Of a DNA stretch of 5,717 nucleotides, positions 5,113-5,717 are shown piece by piece. Below the pieces are notes generated by a model that was not told where the DNA came from, did not search any database, and saw only the letters and a program-made list of their open reading frames with translations. The stretch spans positions 1-5,717 of the forward strand of contig JAZSQO010000005.1 in assembly GCA_045538015.1 (NCBI GenBank), read 5' to 3'. The position numbers were made by a program, and so were the translations under genes. Source of the DNA: SIG598 sp045538015. GTDB taxonomy: Bacteria; Bacillota; Clostridia; Oscillospirales; Acutalibacteraceae. Numbering within the stretch: position 1 is the stretch's first letter; each line of letters starts with the position of its first letter.

Positions 5113-5664
5113 ATGGAATGCAGAAAGTGCCGTGAGGAAATACCCAAGGGGCGCGCCTTTTGCCCCAACTGCGGCCTGCAGGTGGATAAGATGGACGAGT
5201 ACGTTCCCGAAACCCATCTTTCCATGCTGGAGCACAAATACGATGTGAGTCATGGCCTGTATGAGCGGGCATTCACCTGTTTCAGCGTCGGGGCAGCAGC
5301 TCTTTTCGGAACCATTTACGCCATAGCCGCCACGGACTGGATACAGAGACCGACGGCCACCTTCTGCGTGAGCCTCGTCTTTTGCGTGCTGTCGGTGGTG
5401 GTGGGGATTCTGCTTTTTGATGTCCGTGACCGCATGGCCGCCTTCCGCGCGGACGCTCCGGGCTATCTTGTAAAGCTGGATATCATTTTCGGCGTGGTCA
5501 GTACGGTATGCTTTCTGCTGGCTGTGCTGCTCAACACGGAGTTCTTCGGCGACGATCTGAAGTGGTGGCTGATCGGAGTGCTGGGCTATGCCGCGTTTAT
5601 GGTTCTGCTGGTGCTGGCGGAGTACGGCTATTACCGCGACCGCGGCCAGCTGTTCAACAAATAA
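5113..5664 (+). CDS. Zinc-ribbon protein with four predicted transmembrane helices
   Basis: A 183-residue protein of unknown function. It opens with a short zinc ribbon, C3xxC6 and C17xxC20 (CRKC and CPNC), of the type found at the N-terminus of many small Firmicutes membrane proteins. A charged linker follows (about 21-50), then four hydrophobic segments at about 53-72, 83-102, 123-141 and 151-172, and a short basic tail ending in FNK. With an even helix count both ends should lie on the same side, presumably cytoplasmic where the ribbon could hold zinc; this is inferred. There is no signal peptide and no enzymatic motif. The start is supported by AAGGAG (5098-5103), 9 nt upstream, and the gene has its own strong promoter. 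Neighbouring uvrC gives no functional hint, and I do not recognise a named family for the membrane part. Confidence 0.8.
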   Translation: MECRKCREEIPKGRAFCPNCGLQVDKMDEYVPETHLSMLEHKYDVSHGLYERAFTCFSVGAAALFGTIYAIAATDWIQRPTATFCVSLVFCVLSVVVGILLFDVRDRMAAFRADAPGYLVKLDIIFGVVSTVCFLLAVLLNTEFFGDDLKWWLIGVLGYAAFMVLLVLAEYGYYRDRGQLFNK

Positions 5665-5674
5665 ACAAAACGGA

Positions 5675-5714
5675 CTGCCGCAATTGTGTCTGCGGCAGGG
5701 CGGTGGTGTTTTTA
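5675..5714 (+). terminator. Terminator-like hairpin after the zinc-ribbon gene
   Basis: CTGCCGCA (5675-5682) and TGCGGCAG (5691-5698) form a perfect 8-bp stem with an 8-nt loop, starting 10 nt after the stop. The T run (TTTTTA, from 5709) begins about 10 nt beyond the stem, after a G-rich stretch, which is further than in a textbook terminator. Termination is likely but not certain. Confidence 0.55.
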
Positions 5715-5717
5715 TCG

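Overview
The window looks like chromosome from a GC-rich member of the Bacillota, most likely a gut-type Clostridia (Oscillospiraceae/Ruminococcaceae-like). This is inferred from GC-rich coding with G/C at third codon positions, AT-rich intergenic stretches with near-consensus sigma-A promoters (several with a TGn extended -10), strong AGGAGG-type ribosome binding sites, and a DUF6062 protein, a family I know from Firmicutes. No rRNA, tRNA, CRISPR array, insertion sequence or phage structural gene is visible.

Layout. Positions 1-785 are read leftward: a DUF6062 protein with two CxxC/CxxH metal-site pairs (105-785), then, 45 nt after its stop, the first 19 codons of a membrane protein cut by the window edge (1-59). 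Positions 786-1152 are an AT-rich divergent promoter region, with two candidate leftward promoters and one rightward promoter. From there everything is read rightward: a divergent quinolinate synthase (NadA) family protein (1153-2112), an XRE/S24 (HTH plus LexA-like fold) regulator behind a roughly 160-nt inverted-repeat-rich leader (2315-3019), uvrC (3156-5000), and a small zinc-ribbon protein with four membrane helices (5113-5664). Intrinsic-terminator-like hairpins follow the regulator and the last gene, and a weaker A/T one follows the NadA-like gene.

How the genes relate. Each rightward gene appears to have its own promoter, so this is a row of single-gene units rather than one operon. 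Only uvrC has a well-established role (nucleotide excision repair) with all key residues present. I see no complete undescribed multi-gene system. The main oddities are: a NadA-fold protein that keeps the three iron-sulfur cysteines but has lost the HPE motif and other active-site residues; an S24-type regulator lacking both residues of the Ser/Lys self-cleavage dyad; a duplicated metal-site layout in the DUF6062 protein; a palindrome separating the Shine-Dalgarno sequence from the start codon of that gene; and three copies of CGGTCAC around the uvrC promoter.
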